From assembly GCA_937927685.1 (NCBI GenBank), contig CALBSC010000036.1:1-54554 (forward strand): 54,554 nucleotides of DNA. Reading direction: 5' to 3'. Of the stretch, positions 6,985-15,932 are shown piece after piece. The notes beneath the pieces are model-generated. The model was not told where the DNA came from, searched no databases, and was given only the letters and a program-made list of their open reading frames with translations. How positions within the stretch are numbered: position 1 is the first letter of the stretch; each line of letters opens with the position of its first letter. The DNA comes from an uncultured Burkholderiales bacterium. GTDB taxonomy: Bacteria > Pseudomonadota > Gammaproteobacteria > Burkholderiales > Burkholderiaceae_C. The position numbers were made by a program, and so were the translations under genes.

Positions 6985-9900
6985 ATGAACCTTTCGCGGC
7001 TTTTCATCCTGCGGCCGGTGGCCACCTCACTCCTGATGGTGGCGGTGTTGTTGGTGGGGGCCCTGGCCTACCGCCTGTTGCCCATTGCTTCCCTGCCGCA
7101 GGTGGACTACCCCACCATCCAGATCACCACGCTCTATCCGGGGGCCAGCCCCGATGTGATGACCTCGTCCATCACGGCCCCACTGGAACGTCAGTTTGGC
7201 CAGATGCCCGGCCTGGACCAGATGAGCTCGGTGAGTTCGGGCGGGGCCTCTTCCATCACCTTGCGCTTTTCGCTGGATGTGACGCTGGACGTGGCTGAAC
7301 AGCAGGTGCAGGCGTCCATCAATGCGGCGGCCAATTTGCTGCCCAACGACTTGCCCATGCCGCCGGTCTACAGCAAGGTCAATCCGGCTGACGCGCCCGT
7401 GCTGTCGCTGGCCATCAGTTCACCGACCTTGCCCATCACCCAGGTACACGACATCGTGGAGAACCGTCTGGCGCAGCGCCTGTCGCAGGTGGCCGGCGTG
7501 GGGCTGGTCAGCATTGCCGGCGGGCGTCGTCCCGCGGTGCGGGTTCAGGTCAATCCGCTGGCACTGGCCTCGGCCGGCTTCTCGTTGGAGGATGTGCGCA
7601 CGGCCATCACACAGGCCAACGTCAACATGGCCAAGGGCAGCTTCGATGGGCCCGCACGGGCGTCGACCATCGATGCCAATGATCAATTGCGCTCGGCCGG
7701 CGAATACGCCAACCTGATCATCGCCTATAAAAACGGCAATCCCCTGCGATTGCGCGATGTGGCCACGCTGGTGGATGCGCCCGAGAACCTGCGCCTGTCC
7801 GCCTGGGCGAATTCGGCGCCCGCCATCATTCTCAACATACAGCGGCAACCCAGCGCCAATGTGATCGAGACGGTGGACCGCATCCACAAACTGCTGCCCA
7901 CGCTGCGCACCACGTTGCCCGATGCGCTGGATCTGCAGGTCATGAGCGACCGCACGGTCACCATCCGCGCGTCGGTGCGTGATGTGCAGTGGGAACTGAT
8001 GCTGGCCATTGCCCTGGTGGTGATGGTGATCTTCGTATTCCTGCGCAGTGCCTCGGCCACGCTCATTCCCAGCGTGGCGGTTCCGCTGTCGCTGGTGGGC
8101 ACCTTTGGTGTGATGTATCTGATGGGTTTTTCCATCAACAACCTCACGCTGATGGCGCTCACCATCGCCACCGGTTTTGTGGTGGACGACGCCATCGTGA
8201 TGATCGAGAACATCGCACGGCATGTGGAGAGGGGCATGAAGCCCATGCAGGCCGCCCTGGAAGGTGCGCGTGAAATTGGTTTCACCATCATCTCCCTGAC
8301 CTTTTCCCTCATTGCGGTGCTGATCCCGTTGCTGTTCATGGGCGACGTGGTGGGGCGGTTGTTCCATGAATTTGCCATCACCCTGGCAGTGTCGATTCTG
8401 ATTTCGGCGGTGGTGTCATTGACCCTCACCCCCATGATGTGCGCGCGCTTGTTGAAGCATCGGGGGCCGCAGACGCCCGCCGCCCCAGCACCGGATGGAA
8501 CACCGGCAACCGCAGGCCCAGCGTCGTCGGCAATCCCGACGGCTTCCGATTGGTCGGCACGGACGGGACAGGCCATTGACCATTTGATCGCGCAGTACGG
8601 ACAAGCCCTGCGATGGGTGCTCGACCGACCGCGCGCCACTCTCGGCGTGTTTGGTGGCACGCTGGCCCTGACGGTGTTGTTGTATTTGTGGGTGCCCAAG
8701 GGTTTCTTCCCGCTCCAGGACACCGGAGCCTTGCAAGTGATCACCGAGGCCACGCAGTCCACCTCCTTCGCAGCCATGTCCGAACGGCAGCAGGCACTGG
8801 CAGCGGAGTTCCTCAAAGACCCGGCGGTCAGCCGGCTCACGTCGTTCATTGGCATCGATGGCCAGAACAACAGTCTCAACACGGGGCGACTGCTGGTCAG
8901 CCTGGTGCCCAAGGACGAGCGTGACGCATCGTTGGTACGCATTCTGGAGCGGCTGGGTGAAGCCAGTCAGCGCGTACAGGGAATGACGGCCTACATCCAA
9001 CCGGTGCAGGACCTCACCATTGAAGACCGCGTATCCCGCACGCAGTATGCGCTCATGCTGAGCGGACCGGACCCGCAAGCCTTGGCCTTGTGGTCCGGCC
9101 GTTTGCTGGAACGCTTGCGTCAATTGCCTGTCTTGTCCGAAGCCGTCAGCGATTGGCAGGACCAGGGCTTGCAAGCCTACGTGCGCATCGACCGCGAGGC
9201 GGTGGGTCGTCTGGGCGTCTCGGTGGCGGCCATCGACAACACCTTGTACAACGCCTTTGGCCAGCGTCTCATTTCCACCATCTTCACCCAGAGCAACCAG
9301 TACCGCGTGGTCCTGGAGGTAGCACCTCAACAGGGCCTGGGGTTGAGCGCACTGGAGCGACTGTATGTGCCGTCCACCAACGGCGTGCAAGTACCCCTCA
9401 GTGCCGTGGCGCAGGTGGTGGAGCGGCCCGCCACCCTGGGGGTGATGCACATGGGGCAGATGCCGGCGGTGACCATCGCGTTCAGCCCGCGCTCCGGTGT
9501 CTCACTGGGTGAGGCGGTGCAGGCGATCGAGGGGGTGCAGCGTGAGTTGCTGGCGCAGGGCTTGCCGCCCAGCATCGAAACCCAGTTCCAGGGCGCCGCC
9601 CTGGCGTTTCAGGCCTCGCTGTCCAACACCTTGTGGCTGATTCTGGCGGCGGTGGTGACGATGTACATCGTGCTGGGTGTGCTGTACGAAAGTTATATCC
9701 ACCCCATCACCATCCTGTCCACCTTGCCATCGGCGGGCGTGGGGGCACTGCTGGCCCTGGGCGTGTCGGGTCAGGACCTGGGTCTCATCGCGGTGATTGG
9801 CATCATTCTGCTCATTGGCATCGTGAAAAAGAACGCGATCATGATGATCGACTTTGCCCTGGACGCGCAGCGCCACCAGGGCCTTGCACCCCGAGACGCC

Positions 9901-10140
9901 ATCATCCAGGCGTGCCTGCTCCGCTTCCGCCCCATCCTGATGACCACGCTGTGTGCCTTGCTCGGCGCCCTGCCCCTGATGCTGGGGCAGGGGGTGGGCA
10001 GTGAGCTGCGTTCACCGCTGGGCATCACCATGGTGGGTGGCCTGATCGTCAGCCAGATGATGACGCTCTTCACCACGCCCGTGATCTACCTGGCCTTTGC
10101 CAGATGGGTTCGCCTCGAGCCTGTGCGAGAGGACGCGTGA
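6985..10140 (+). CDS. mdtB: RND multidrug efflux pump, MdtB-like
   Basis: The 1051-residue product is an inner-membrane drug/proton antiporter of the HAE-RND family. It opens with FILRPVATSLLMVAVLLVG (transmembrane helix 1). The proton-relay Asp pair is in GFVVDDAIVMIEN (helix 4), and the helix 10 Lys is in GIVKKNAIMMIDFA. Two large periplasmic porter/docking regions are present. A Pro/Ala-rich loop of about 40 residues near residue 490 links the two halves and is longer than in E. coli. With MdtC it should form the B2C heterotrimer known from E. coli. It starts 28 bases after mdtA. Confidence 0.93.
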   Translation: MNLSRLFILRPVATSLLMVAVLLVGALAYRLLPIASLPQVDYPTIQITTLYPGASPDVMTSSITAPLERQFGQMPGLDQMSSVSSGGASSITLRFSLDVTLDVAEQQVQASINAAANLLPNDLPMPPVYSKVNPADAPVLSLAISSPTLPITQVHDIVENRLAQRLSQVAGVGLVSIAGGRRPAVRVQVNPLALASAGFSLEDVRTAITQANVNMAKGSFDGPARASTIDANDQLRSAGEYANLIIAYKNGNPLRLRDVATLVDAPENLRLSAWANSAPAIILNIQRQPSANVIETVDRIHKLLPTLRTTLPDALDLQVMSDRTVTIRASVRDVQWELMLAIALVVMVIFVFLRSASATLIPSVAVPLSLVGTFGVMYLMGFSINNLTLMALTIATGFVVDDAIVMIENIARHVERGMKPMQAALEGAREIGFTIISLTFSLIAVLIPLLFMGDVVGRLFHEFAITLAVSILISAVVSLTLTPMMCARLLKHRGPQTPAAPAPDGTPATAGPASSAIPTASDWSARTGQAIDHLIAQYGQALRWVLDRPRATLGVFGGTLALTVLLYLWVPKGFFPLQDTGALQVITEATQSTSFAAMSERQQALAAEFLKDPAVSRLTSFIGIDGQNNSLNTGRLLVSLVPKDERDASLVRILERLGEASQRVQGMTAYIQPVQDLTIEDRVSRTQYALMLSGPDPQALALWSGRLLERLRQLPVLSEAVSDWQDQGLQAYVRIDREAVGRLGVSVAAIDNTLYNAFGQRLISTIFTQSNQYRVVLEVAPQQGLGLSALERLYVPSTNGVQVPLSAVAQVVERPATLGVMHMGQMPAVTIAFSPRSGVSLGEAVQAIEGVQRELLAQGLPPSIETQFQGAALAFQASLSNTLWLILAAVVTMYIVLGVLYESYIHPITILSTLPSAGVGALLALGVSGQDLGLIAVIGIILLIGIVKKNAIMMIDFALDAQRHQGLAPRDAIIQACLLRFRPILMTTLCALLGALPLMLGQGVGSELRSPLGITMVGGLIVSQMMTLFTTPVIYLAFARWVRLEPVREDA

Positions 10141-10141
10141 G

Positions 10142-13100
10142 GTGAACGTCTCAGCCGCCTTCATCGCCCGCCCGGTGGCCACCACGCTGCTCACCCTGGC
10201 CGTGGCACTGGCAGGATTGCTGGCGTACTTTCAATTGCCCGTGGCACCCTTGCCGCAGGTGGAGTTCCCGACCATCTCGGTGCAGGCTTCGTTGCCGGGC
10301 GCGAGTCCCGAGACCATGGCCGCCACGGTGGCCACGCCGCTGGAACGCGCCCTGGGTGCGATAGCCGGCGTGACCGAGATGACGTCTTTCTCATCCCAAG
10401 GCAACACCCGGGTGACCTTGCAGTTTGAGCTTGATCGCGACATCAACGGTGCGGCCAGCGACGTGCAGGCGGCCATCAATGCCGCCCGTCCGCTGCTGCC
10501 CACAGGCATGCCCAGCAACCCGACCTACCGCAAGGTCAATCCGGCAGACGCCCCCATCATGATCCTGGCGCTGACCTCGGACACCATGACCCGAGGCCAG
10601 ATGTATGACGTCGCCTCGACTGTGCTGGCGCAGCGGCTGGCGCAGGTTGACGGGGTGGGGCAGGTGACGCTGGGCGGCGGCGCCTTGCCGGCGGTTCGCA
10701 TCGAACTGGACCCGGAGCGCCTCACCGCACAAGGCTTGTCGCTGGAGATGGTGCGCGCCGCTGTGGTGGCGCACAACACCAACCGACCCAAGGGGGTGGT
10801 GGAGGATGGTGACCGGGCCTGGCAGATCGAGGCCAACGACCAGGCGCGCACGGCGGCTGACTATGTGCCCTTGATCCTGCGGTATCGTGAAGGCCGCGCG
10901 GTGCGCCTGGGCGACGTGGCCGATGTGGTCGATTCGGTGCAGGACTTGCGCAACTACGGCTCGGCCGATGGCAAGCCGGCCATTTTGCTGATCCTCAACA
11001 AGCAGCCGGGGGCCAACGTCATCGAGGCGGTGCAACGTGTGCGGGCTTTGCTGCCACGCTTGCAGTCCACCATCCCGGACGCCCTGCAGATGGAGGTCGT
11101 CTCCGACCGCACGCCATCGCTCAAGGCGTCCATTCTGGAGATTCAACGTGCCCTGGCCCTGTCGGTGGCCCTGGTGGTGCTGGTGGTGGGCGTGTTCCTG
11201 CGTCGTCTGCGGGCGGCTGTGATCCCCAGTGTGGCGGTGCCGGTGTCGCTGGCGGGCGCTTTCGGGGTCATGTACCTCATGGGCTACAGCCTCAACAACC
11301 TCTCGCTCATGGCGCTGACCATTGCCACCGGCTTTGTGGTGGACGACGCCATCGTGGTGCTGGAAAACGTGACGCGCCACCTGGAGCGCGGGGCCTCGCC
11401 CTGGCAGGCTGCCCTGGCCGGTTCGCGCGAAATAGGCTTCACCGTCATCTCCATCAGCCTGTCCCTGATTGCCGTGTTCATTCCCATTCTGCTGATGGGG
11501 GGTGTGCTGGGGCGCTTGTTTCAGGAGTTCGCCATCGTGCTGTCGGCGGCCATTCTGATTTCGCTCGTGGTCTCGCTCACCACCACGCCCATGATGTGTG
11601 CCGGCTTGTTGCGACCCGAGCCCCCGCGCAGCGGGCGCAGACGCGTGCGGTGGTCGCTGTGGTACCGGCGCTCGTTGGCCTGGTCACTGCGACATGGTCC
11701 TGTGCTGTGGCTGATTTTGCTGGCCGTGATTGCCCTCAACGTCACCTTGTACCGCAGCATCCCCAAGGGGTTTTTTCCGCAGCAGGACACGGGGCGCATC
11801 TTTGGTGCGATTCGTGCCGACCAGAGCTCATCGTTCCAGGCCATGCAGCAACGCCTGGACACCTTCATGAAGATTGTGCGCGACGACCCGGCAGTGGCCA
11901 ACGTCACGGGCTTCACCGGGGGCGGGCAGCGCAACGCGGCCCAGATGTTTGTCTCACTCAAGCCCCGCGCCGAGCGGGATGCGAGCGCCGATCAGGTGGT
12001 GGCGCGGCTGCGCGGCAAGTTGGCACGCGAGCCCGGGGCACGCCTGTTTCTGGTGCCGGGACAGGATATCCGCATCGGCGCGCGGCAATCGAGTGCGCAG
12101 TACGAGTACACCTTGAAGGCCGATGAGTTGCGCGAGTTGCGCGAGTGGGAGCCGCAGATCCGGCGGGCCCTGAGCCGCCTGCCCCAGCTCGAGGACATCA
12201 ACACCGATTACGAGGACCGCGGTTTGCAAACCACGCTGGTGATCGACCGGGATGCGCTGGCGCGCTTGAACCTGACCATGCGCGACGTGGACACGGCCTT
12301 GCAAAATGCCTACAGCCAGCGGCAGGTGGGTGTCATCTACAACCCGCTGAACCAGTACCGCGTGGTGCTGGAACTCGCCCCCCCGCATCTGCAGCGGGAT
12401 GATTCGTTGTCTCGCATGCAGTTCATCAACAGCCAGGGGCAGTCGGTACCGCTCTCGGCGTTTGCGAGGATCGAACTCACCAACACAGCGCTGGCCGTGA
12501 GCCATGAAGGTGGCGTACCGTCTGACACTTTCAGCTTCAGTCTGGCACCCGGGGTGTCGCTGTCCGAGGCCACGCAGGCCGTCCGGGATGTCATGGCGGA
12601 ACTCAAGACACCGGTGTCCATCCGGGGCAGCTTTTCAGGGACGGCCAACGCCTTCCAGAAATCCTTGGACACACAGCCCTTGCTGATCCTCACGGCGCTC
12701 ATCACCCTGTATCTGGTGCTCGGGGTGCTGTACGAGAGCCTCCTGCACCCGCTGACCATCCTGTCCACCCTGCCGTCCGCAGGGGTGGGCGCCTTGCTCG
12801 CCTTGATCGTGAGCGGTACCGAGTTTTCCATCATCGCCCTGATCGGTGTGATCTTGCTGATTGGCATCGTGAAGAAGAATGCGATTCTCATGATTGATTT
12901 CGCCATCACGCGTGAACGCATGGGTTTTACCCCCACTCAGGCCATCTACCGCGCCTGCCTGTTGCGGGTGCGCCCGATCCTGATGACCACACTGGCCGCG
13001 ATGCTGGGCGCGTTGCCGCTGGCGCTGGGCAGTGGTGATGGGGCCGAGTTGCGACGCCCGCTGGGGCTGTCGGTGCTGGGGGGGTTGGTGTTGAGTCAAT

Positions 13101-13207
13101 TGCTGACGCTCTACACCACGCCGGTGGTGTATGTGACGCTGGAGCGTATGCGCAGTCGCTGGTTGCGCGGTCGAAGGAGAGAACATGTGGCAACACAGAC
13201 TGCGTGA
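10142..13207 (+). CDS. mdtC: RND multidrug efflux pump, MdtC-like
   Basis: The protein has 1021 residues if it starts at the GTG at 10142, one base after the mdtB stop and 11 bases downstream of GAGAGGA. That start places the first membrane helix (FIARPVATTLLTLAVALAG) at the N-terminus, as in the family. The Asp pair in GFVVDDAIVVLEN and the Lys in GIVKKNAILMIDFA form the proton relay. It is a paralogue of the preceding pump, and the tandem arrangement is diagnostic of the MdtBC heteromer. Its last 23 bases overlap the outer-membrane gene, whose ribosome-binding site lies inside it. Confidence 0.93.
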   Translation: MNVSAAFIARPVATTLLTLAVALAGLLAYFQLPVAPLPQVEFPTISVQASLPGASPETMAATVATPLERALGAIAGVTEMTSFSSQGNTRVTLQFELDRDINGAASDVQAAINAARPLLPTGMPSNPTYRKVNPADAPIMILALTSDTMTRGQMYDVASTVLAQRLAQVDGVGQVTLGGGALPAVRIELDPERLTAQGLSLEMVRAAVVAHNTNRPKGVVEDGDRAWQIEANDQARTAADYVPLILRYREGRAVRLGDVADVVDSVQDLRNYGSADGKPAILLILNKQPGANVIEAVQRVRALLPRLQSTIPDALQMEVVSDRTPSLKASILEIQRALALSVALVVLVVGVFLRRLRAAVIPSVAVPVSLAGAFGVMYLMGYSLNNLSLMALTIATGFVVDDAIVVLENVTRHLERGASPWQAALAGSREIGFTVISISLSLIAVFIPILLMGGVLGRLFQEFAIVLSAAILISLVVSLTTTPMMCAGLLRPEPPRSGRRRVRWSLWYRRSLAWSLRHGPVLWLILLAVIALNVTLYRSIPKGFFPQQDTGRIFGAIRADQSSSFQAMQQRLDTFMKIVRDDPAVANVTGFTGGGQRNAAQMFVSLKPRAERDASADQVVARLRGKLAREPGARLFLVPGQDIRIGARQSSAQYEYTLKADELRELREWEPQIRRALSRLPQLEDINTDYEDRGLQTTLVIDRDALARLNLTMRDVDTALQNAYSQRQVGVIYNPLNQYRVVLELAPPHLQRDDSLSRMQFINSQGQSVPLSAFARIELTNTALAVSHEGGVPSDTFSFSLAPGVSLSEATQAVRDVMAELKTPVSIRGSFSGTANAFQKSLDTQPLLILTALITLYLVLGVLYESLLHPLTILSTLPSAGVGALLALIVSGTEFSIIALIGVILLIGIVKKNAILMIDFAITRERMGFTPTQAIYRACLLRVRPILMTTLAAMLGALPLALGSGDGAELRRPLGLSVLGGLVLSQLLTLYTTPVVYVTLERMRSRWLRGRRREHVATQTA

Positions 13208-14576
13208 AGCCGGGGCCCTGGTGGCCGTCCTGATCAGTGTGGGGGCGTGTTCCTTCATTCCTCCATTACCCCAGCTGGGGAAAGAACCGGGTACAGCCTT
13301 CAAGCGCTCCCCTACGGCCTCTGCCGAGCAGGCGGCACCCGCTGAGACCGTCCGGTGGACGGTGCTCAACGACCCGGTGCTGGACCGTTTGCAAACACAA
13401 CTGTTGCAAGGCAACCTCTCGCTCGCCACCGCCGCTGTTCAGGTACGACGCGCGCAAGCTTCATTGGCCACAGCGCAGGCCAGCCTGTGGCCCAGCGTCA
13501 ACCTCAATACCGGTATGACGCGCAGCGCCAACCAGTTGGGGGCAGCGCCAGGCACCAGTTACAGCTTGGGCGCACCGGTGAGCTGGGAAGTTCAATTGTG
13601 GGGACGTGTGGATGCCCTCTCCACGGTCGCGCGTGCGGGTGTGCAGGCTTCGCAGGAGGATCTGTCCGCTGCCCGCTTGTCTTTGCAAGCCACGCTGGTG
13701 TCCACCTACGTGGGGTTGAGAACCGCTGAACGGCAGGAGCAGGTGCTGCGCCAGGCCGAAGCGGCGCAGCAACGGTCGCTGGAGTTGACCCAGGCGCGGT
13801 ACCGATCGGGTGTGGTGTCGGCGGCCGATGTGGCTCAAGCCCAATCGCAATGGAAGTCCACCCAGGCACAACGCATCGACGTGGGCACCCAACGCGCACA
13901 GCTGGAGCACGCCTTGGCGGTGCTGTTGGGAAAAACGCCTGCCGAATTGCAGGTTGATCCCCTCCCGGCCAATGCATCGTGGCCGCCCGCTGTCGCGCCT
14001 TTGCCGACTTTGCTGCCCGGCACCTTGATTCAGCGCCGCCCCGATATCCGTGCCGCCCAGCAGCGGGTGGTGGCCGCCAATGCGCAAATTGGTGTGGCCC
14101 GTGCAGCGTTTTTCCCCACCTTGAATTTTTCTGCCAACGCAGGCTACCGCAACCCCGAGTTGGGTTCCCTCATCAGCACCAGCAGCCGTGCATGGTCCCT
14201 GGGGCCATCATTGGCGTTTTCGGTGTTTGACGGCGGACAGCGTCGTGCGGCCCAGGCCGATGCCGAGGCAGCACTCGAGCAGGCCACGATTGCCTATCGG
14301 CAAGTGGTGCTGACGGCGTTTCAAGAGGTGGAGGACAACCTGGTGGCGGCATCCCAGTTGCAGGACCAGGCCCAGGCCTTGGACGAAGCACTGGGGGCCG
14401 CACAGCGCAACCTGTCCCTGACACAAGAGCAGTACAAGGCGGGCACCGTCAGTTATCTGAACGTGGTGCAGGCGCAGACCGCGGCACTGACGGCGGAGCG
14501 CAGCTTGCTGGAAGCACAAAGTCGTCGGGTGCTGGCGTTGACCCTCCTGATGAAGAATGTGGCGGGGGCGTATTGA
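13185..14576 (+). CDS. NodT-family efflux outer-membrane lipoprotein
   Basis: The 463-residue TolC-fold channel completes the efflux pump. The ATG at 13185 is preceded by a strong AAGGAGAG site. The signal peptide ends in a lipobox (SVGAC near residue 23), so the protein is probably lipidated. Two outer membrane efflux repeats follow, including LIQRRPDIRAAQQRVVAAN and the closing TVSYLNVVQAQ helix typical of NodT/OprM proteins. Coupled translation with mdtC indicates a dedicated exit duct rather than a shared TolC. Confidence 0.92.
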   Translation: MWQHRLREAGALVAVLISVGACSFIPPLPQLGKEPGTAFKRSPTASAEQAAPAETVRWTVLNDPVLDRLQTQLLQGNLSLATAAVQVRRAQASLATAQASLWPSVNLNTGMTRSANQLGAAPGTSYSLGAPVSWEVQLWGRVDALSTVARAGVQASQEDLSAARLSLQATLVSTYVGLRTAERQEQVLRQAEAAQQRSLELTQARYRSGVVSAADVAQAQSQWKSTQAQRIDVGTQRAQLEHALAVLLGKTPAELQVDPLPANASWPPAVAPLPTLLPGTLIQRRPDIRAAQQRVVAANAQIGVARAAFFPTLNFSANAGYRNPELGSLISTSSRAWSLGPSLAFSVFDGGQRRAAQADAEAALEQATIAYRQVVLTAFQEVEDNLVAASQLQDQAQALDEALGAAQRNLSLTQEQYKAGTVSYLNVVQAQTAALTAERSLLEAQSRRVLALTLLMKNVAGAY

Positions 14577-14621
14577 CGCAGCGCCCGTGATGACCATGCC
14601 GCGATGGGCGGCGCGGGTGAA

Positions 14622-15800
14622 TCAGGTGCCCGCCAACGCCGCTTCCTGCACACGCCGGATGTGCTCGCCCACGGCTGGACCTTTCAGACCCTGTGCCAGT
14701 GCCTGCGCCGATGCCGCCGAAGTGTCCACGGATTGCAAGCGCTCCAGCTGACGCTTCAAACGTTCAACGGCGCGCAGGGGCTCAACAGCTTCCAGGCTGT
14801 GAGGGGATGCGGGTGGCTGCATCGATGGCTGGGCGTGCTCAGGTGCCAGGGCGTTGGCCATGTAAGTCAAGGCGTCCAGAGCGGCTTGCAACCGCTCAGG
14901 ACGACGCATGGCGTCGCACTTCAACAGAAGAGTCAGGCACTGCCCGACCGGCCAGTGGATCATGCCGCTCCATTGCCAGCGCAAAAGACGGGTGAGTTCA
15001 ATCACCTCACGCACATCCACCGGCAGGATCAGGGGCGACAGCGCCCAGGGTGGGGTCATTGCCCGGGCGTTGTCAGCGGGGTGTGTTGCATCGTCGTGGG
15101 CAAAGACGCAGGCGGCGCGCACTGCCAACGGGGTCTCGGACCGTGCGGCCAGCGCCAGGGCGTTGCATTGCGGTGGGTGCTGTGGCAACAAGCGTTGCCA
15201 GGCACCACACTGGCTCAGTACTTCGATCATGCGTGTGGGCCTGGCGGCCATGAGTCCCCGTGCCAGCTCCTGCCACACACGCTCACCCACCAGCGCATCC
15301 ACCTCGCCACGCTGCACCATCTCGCGCATGAGCGTCAGGGTGTCCGGTGCCACGCTGAAATCCGGGAACCGCGCGGCAAAGCGCGCCACACGCAGGATAC
15401 GCACGGGGTCTTCCCGAAAGGCATCCGTCACATGGCGCAACACCCGTGCCTGGATATCCCGCAGACCACCATAGGGGTCGATGATGTGGCCTTGGGCATC
15501 CTGCGCCATCGCGTTGATGGTGAGGTCGCGCCGCGATAAATCCTGCTCCAGCGTGACATCGGGGGCTGCGTGCACCACAAAGCCCCGGTACCCCGGCGCC
15601 GTCTTGCGCTCGGTACGCGCCAGCGCGTATTCCTCATGTGTGCGTGGATGCAGAAACACCGGGAAATCCCGCCCGACGGGCTCATAGCCCTGGTCCAGCA
15701 TCTGCTGCGGCGTGGCGCCCACCACCACCCAGTCGCGGTCAGACCCGCTCAAGCCGAGCAGACCATCGCGCACCGCGCCGCCAACCAGATACACATCCAT
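14622..15800 (-). CDS. cca: CCA tRNA nucleotidyltransferase, class II
   Basis: The 392-residue enzyme adds or repairs the 3'-terminal CCA of tRNAs. The nucleotidyltransferase core is clear: YLVGGAVRDGLLG, then SDRDWVVVG with the metal-binding acidic residues, then the RRDLTINAMAQD motif and a basic region around VRILRVARFAARF. The C-terminal half is where multifunctional enzymes carry an HD phosphohydrolase domain. Here the expected HTxxV-type histidine motif is missing and only an HDD remains (VFAHDDATH), so the metal site is probably not functional. The gene stands alone and is transcribed away from the sialidase-like gene. Confidence 0.9.
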   Translation of the reverse strand: MDVYLVGGAVRDGLLGLSGSDRDWVVVGATPQQMLDQGYEPVGRDFPVFLHPRTHEEYALARTERKTAPGYRGFVVHAAPDVTLEQDLSRRDLTINAMAQDAQGHIIDPYGGLRDIQARVLRHVTDAFREDPVRILRVARFAARFPDFSVAPDTLTLMREMVQRGEVDALVGERVWQELARGLMAARPTRMIEVLSQCGAWQRLLPQHPPQCNALALAARSETPLAVRAACVFAHDDATHPADNARAMTPPWALSPLILPVDVREVIELTRLLRWQWSGMIHWPVGQCLTLLLKCDAMRRPERLQAALDALTYMANALAPEHAQPSMQPPASPHSLEAVEPLRAVERLKRQLERLQSVDTSAASAQALAQGLKGPAVGEHIRRVQEAALAGT

Positions 15801-15806
15801 GCGCGA

Positions 15807-15835
15807 AGTGTAGTCAATTGACCCAACGGGGTCAG
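15807..15835 (-). promoter_or_regulatory. Putative sigma-70 promoter for cca, with a near-leaderless start
   Basis: Minus-strand -10 TACACT (15812-15807) lies six bases before the cca ATG. It is 17 bases from CTGACC (15835-15830, 4 of 6 matches to TTGACA), which sits within the left arm of the REP-like repeat. Transcription would begin at or next to the ATG, and no Shine-Dalgarno sequence is visible. This is a prediction from sequence alone. Confidence 0.35.
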
Positions 15836-15895
15836 ATCCCGATTATTCTGGCTAGCCATCAGGAGCATCGTTAAAAACAATCGGAATCTGACCCC
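15828..15895. repeat. REP-like imperfect palindromic element
   Basis: Two 17-base arms, GGGGTCAGATCCCGATT (15828-15844) and its reverse complement with one mismatch (15879-15895), flank a 34-base loop containing GGCTAGCC. The GGGGTCAGA.../...TCTGACCCC arm is characteristic of REP elements mobilised by REP-associated tyrosine transposases in many proteobacteria. No transposase gene lies nearby. It occupies most of the 132-base gap between the divergent cca and sialidase-like genes and may contribute the cca -35. Confidence 0.65.
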
Positions 15896-15932
15896 GATTA
15901 GGCGTGGGGAAGTTCTTGGGGATAATCCGCGC

